From the NCBI GenBank assembly GCA_934777095.1, contig CAKVNP010000153.1, positions 1-5,816 of the forward strand: a stretch of 5,816 nt of DNA, written 5' to 3'. Positions 4,322 to 5,816 of the stretch are shown here, piece after piece. The stretch comes from an uncultured Clostridium sp. (lineage in GTDB: Bacteria; Bacillota; Clostridia; Clostridiales; Clostridiaceae). Position numbers and translations under genes: made by a program. Each line of letters starts with the position of its first letter. Within the stretch, counting starts at the first letter, position 1. Under the pieces are notes generated by a model. The model did not search any database, had not been told where the DNA came from, and worked only from the letters and a program-made list of their open reading frames with translations.

Positions 4322-5816
4322 ATGCTTAAAAAACGGCTTATAACATTGTTAATTTCAGCAGGACTTTCATTAACAGCAGTTTCTATTAATCCTGGAACAA
4401 TTGTTAATGCGGCAGGGGGAACAGCACAAGTCTATGACGTACAATTTAACTCAATATCTTTAGCCAAGAGTTATAAAGATTTAACACATAATAATCCATG
4501 TATAACTCAAAGATTTAATGCAGATCCATCCGCTATGGAGTATAATGGTAGAATTTACGTATATTCTACAAATGATGGTGATGCTATCTCTTTAAATGTA
4601 AACGATAACAATTATAGTGGTATTAAGACTATAAATTGTATGTCCTCAAATGATATGGTTAACTGGACTGATCATGGTTCCATTAATGTAGCCGGTAGTG
4701 GTGGCGCTGCTGCATGGGCTAGTAATTCATGGGCACCTGCTGCCTGCCACAAAACTATTAATGGCAAAGAAAAGTTTTTCCTTTACTTTGCTAATAATGC
4801 AAATGGAATCGGTGTATTAACTAGTGACTCTCCTACAGGTCCATGGATTGATCCTATTGGTAAACCATTAATCAGCCGTAATACACCAAACTGTTCAAAT
4901 GTTACCTGGCTTTTTGATCCAGCAGTTTTAGTTGATAGTGATGGTACTGGCTATTTATATTTTGGCGGAGGAGTTCCTAGTGGAAAGGATGCTAATCCTC
5001 AGACAGCTAGAGTTGTTAAACTAAGCAATGATATGACTAGCATTGCAGGTACACCCGTAACAATAGATGCACCATATTTCTTTGAAGATTCTGGTATAAA
5101 CAAAATAGGTGATACTTATTATTATTCTTATTGCACTAATTGGGCTAATAGATCTAACAGTAGTGCGCCAGGTATTGCAAAAATCGCCTATATGACTAGC
5201 AAAAATCCACTTGGCCCTTTCACTTATAAGGGAACCTGCTTAGATAATCCTAGTACTTTCTTTGGTACTAGCGGAAATAATCATCATTCAATAGTATCCT
5301 TTAAAAACAAATCTTATATATTCTATCATACGGAATGGCTCAACAAACAAATGTATGGTTCTCAAAAAGGTTATAGAACTACTCATGTTAATGAGATAAA
5401 TATTAATAATGGAACTATTTATAATGCTAAAGGCGACCTTGCTGGTGTAAGTCAAATAGCAAATGTCGATCCATATAAATTAAATCAAATGGAAACAATT
5501 GCTTGGCAGGGAGGTATTAAAGTCACTGGTTCAAATGATACAAAGGTAGAAATGAACGCTGGCGATTGGCTAGGTGTTTCTAATGTACAATTTACTGCTA
5601 CTAATTCAGTTTCTCTAAAAGCGGGTTCACAAAGAGGCTCAACAATTAAAATATGTACTGATAGTCCTAATGGCAATGTTATTGGCTACGTTGAAATTCC
5701 AGCTACTGGCGGAAATTACTCTTTGAAAGATATTTCAGTAAATATTTCTAGTGTATCTGGTGTGAAAGATTTATTTTTTGTATCTTCTGGAGATTGTGTG
5801 GTTGACAGCTGGCAGT
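4322..5816 (+). CDS. Secreted GH43 arabinoxylan arabinofuranohydrolase with CBM6, 3' end beyond the window
   Basis: Open from the ATG at 4322 (ribosome binding site GGGGG at 4311-4315, 6-base spacer) to the window edge, 498 complete codons. Residues 1-30 are a signal peptide: KKR, a hydrophobic core, and a likely cut at VNA/A (30/31). Residues of about 55-385 form a five-bladed GH43 domain with the expected acidic triad: D68 (FNADPSA, general base), D199 (WLFDPAV, pKa modulator) and E255 (FFEDSGI, general acid). Blocks such as NSWAPA, GIGVLTSDSPTGPW, GTGYLYFGGG and GNNHHS closely match the XynD-like arabinoxylan arabinofuranohydrolases, which remove arabinose side chains from xylan outside the cell. 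From about 385 a CBM6 module begins (METIAWQGGIKV...GDW); it is cut before its end. The first Glu of the usual CBM6 EAE start is not kept. The gene is divergent from the two-component operon, which probably regulates it. Substrate within arabinan/arabinoxylan is inferred from similarity. Confidence 0.92.
   Translation, partial: MLKKRLITLLISAGLSLTAVSINPGTIVNAAGGTAQVYDVQFNSISLAKSYKDLTHNNPCITQRFNADPSAMEYNGRIYVYSTNDGDAISLNVNDNNYSGIKTINCMSSNDMVNWTDHGSINVAGSGGAAAWASNSWAPAACHKTINGKEKFFLYFANNANGIGVLTSDSPTGPWIDPIGKPLISRNTPNCSNVTWLFDPAVLVDSDGTGYLYFGGGVPSGKDANPQTARVVKLSNDMTSIAGTPVTIDAPYFFEDSGINKIGDTYYYSYCTNWANRSNSSAPGIAKIAYMTSKNPLGPFTYKGTCLDNPSTFFGTSGNNHHSIVSFKNKSYIFYHTEWLNKQMYGSQKGYRTTHVNEININNGTIYNAKGDLAGVSQIANVDPYKLNQMETIAWQGGIKVTGSNDTKVEMNAGDWLGVSNVQFTATNSVSLKAGSQRGSTIKICTDSPNGNVIGYVEIPATGGNYSLKDISVNISSVSGVKDLFFVSSGDCVVDSWQ

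Noticed and set aside
5485..5676. 63-codon minus-strand open frame
   Set aside because: It is antisense to the CBM6 part of the GH43 gene, whose frame and motifs are clear; no start signals were seen.

Overview
The window looks like chromosomal DNA from a low-GC Gram-positive anaerobe, most likely Clostridium or a close relative. The DNA is strongly AT-rich, AAA/AAT/TTA/ATA codons dominate, ribosome binding sites are G-rich (runs of five or six G), promoters are AT-rich sigma-A type with extended -10 elements, and a secreted arabinoxylan-degrading enzyme is present. No genus can be fixed from the sequence alone.

Layout. Everything from 66 to about 4121 is on the minus strand; the last 1.5 kb is on the plus strand. 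The two halves diverge from a 200-bp regulatory region (about 4122-4321). To its right is a secreted GH43 arabinoxylan arabinofuranohydrolase with a CBM6 module, cut by the window edge. To its left, reading leftward, are a membrane histidine kinase and a NarL/FixJ-type response regulator (overlapping by 23 bp), then a membrane HD-GYP protein (a likely cyclic-di-GMP phosphodiesterase relative) ending at a hairpin terminator near 1445-1469. The simplest model is a local sensory cassette controlling the divergent arabinoxylanase, with a possible second-messenger output. The intergenic region holds two related near-palindromes placed almost symmetrically between the two predicted promoters, as expected for a shared operator.

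The left 1.5 kb is less tidy. Positions 1199-1420 hold a decayed glycerate kinase: a central block apparently joined to the C-terminal tail of the protein. Next comes a short transcription unit with its own extended -10 promoter. It encodes an unrecognised cytoplasmic protein split by one in-frame TGA (997-999) into 43-aa and 147-aa pieces, then a membrane protein with the DUF2752 CPxCG motif that overlaps it by 11 bp. This side looks like a region of gene decay.

Most notable points: the split gene whose two halves are exactly in frame; the kinase whose reading frame continues upstream as membrane protein to a well-placed ribosome binding site and promoter but has only ATC or ATT where a start codon should be; the symmetrical operator pair; a perfect 10-bp inverted repeat at the predicted 5' end of the GH43 mRNA; and an HD-GYP protein reading GYY instead of GYP. 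I found no RNA genes, CRISPR array, insertion sequence or attachment site.
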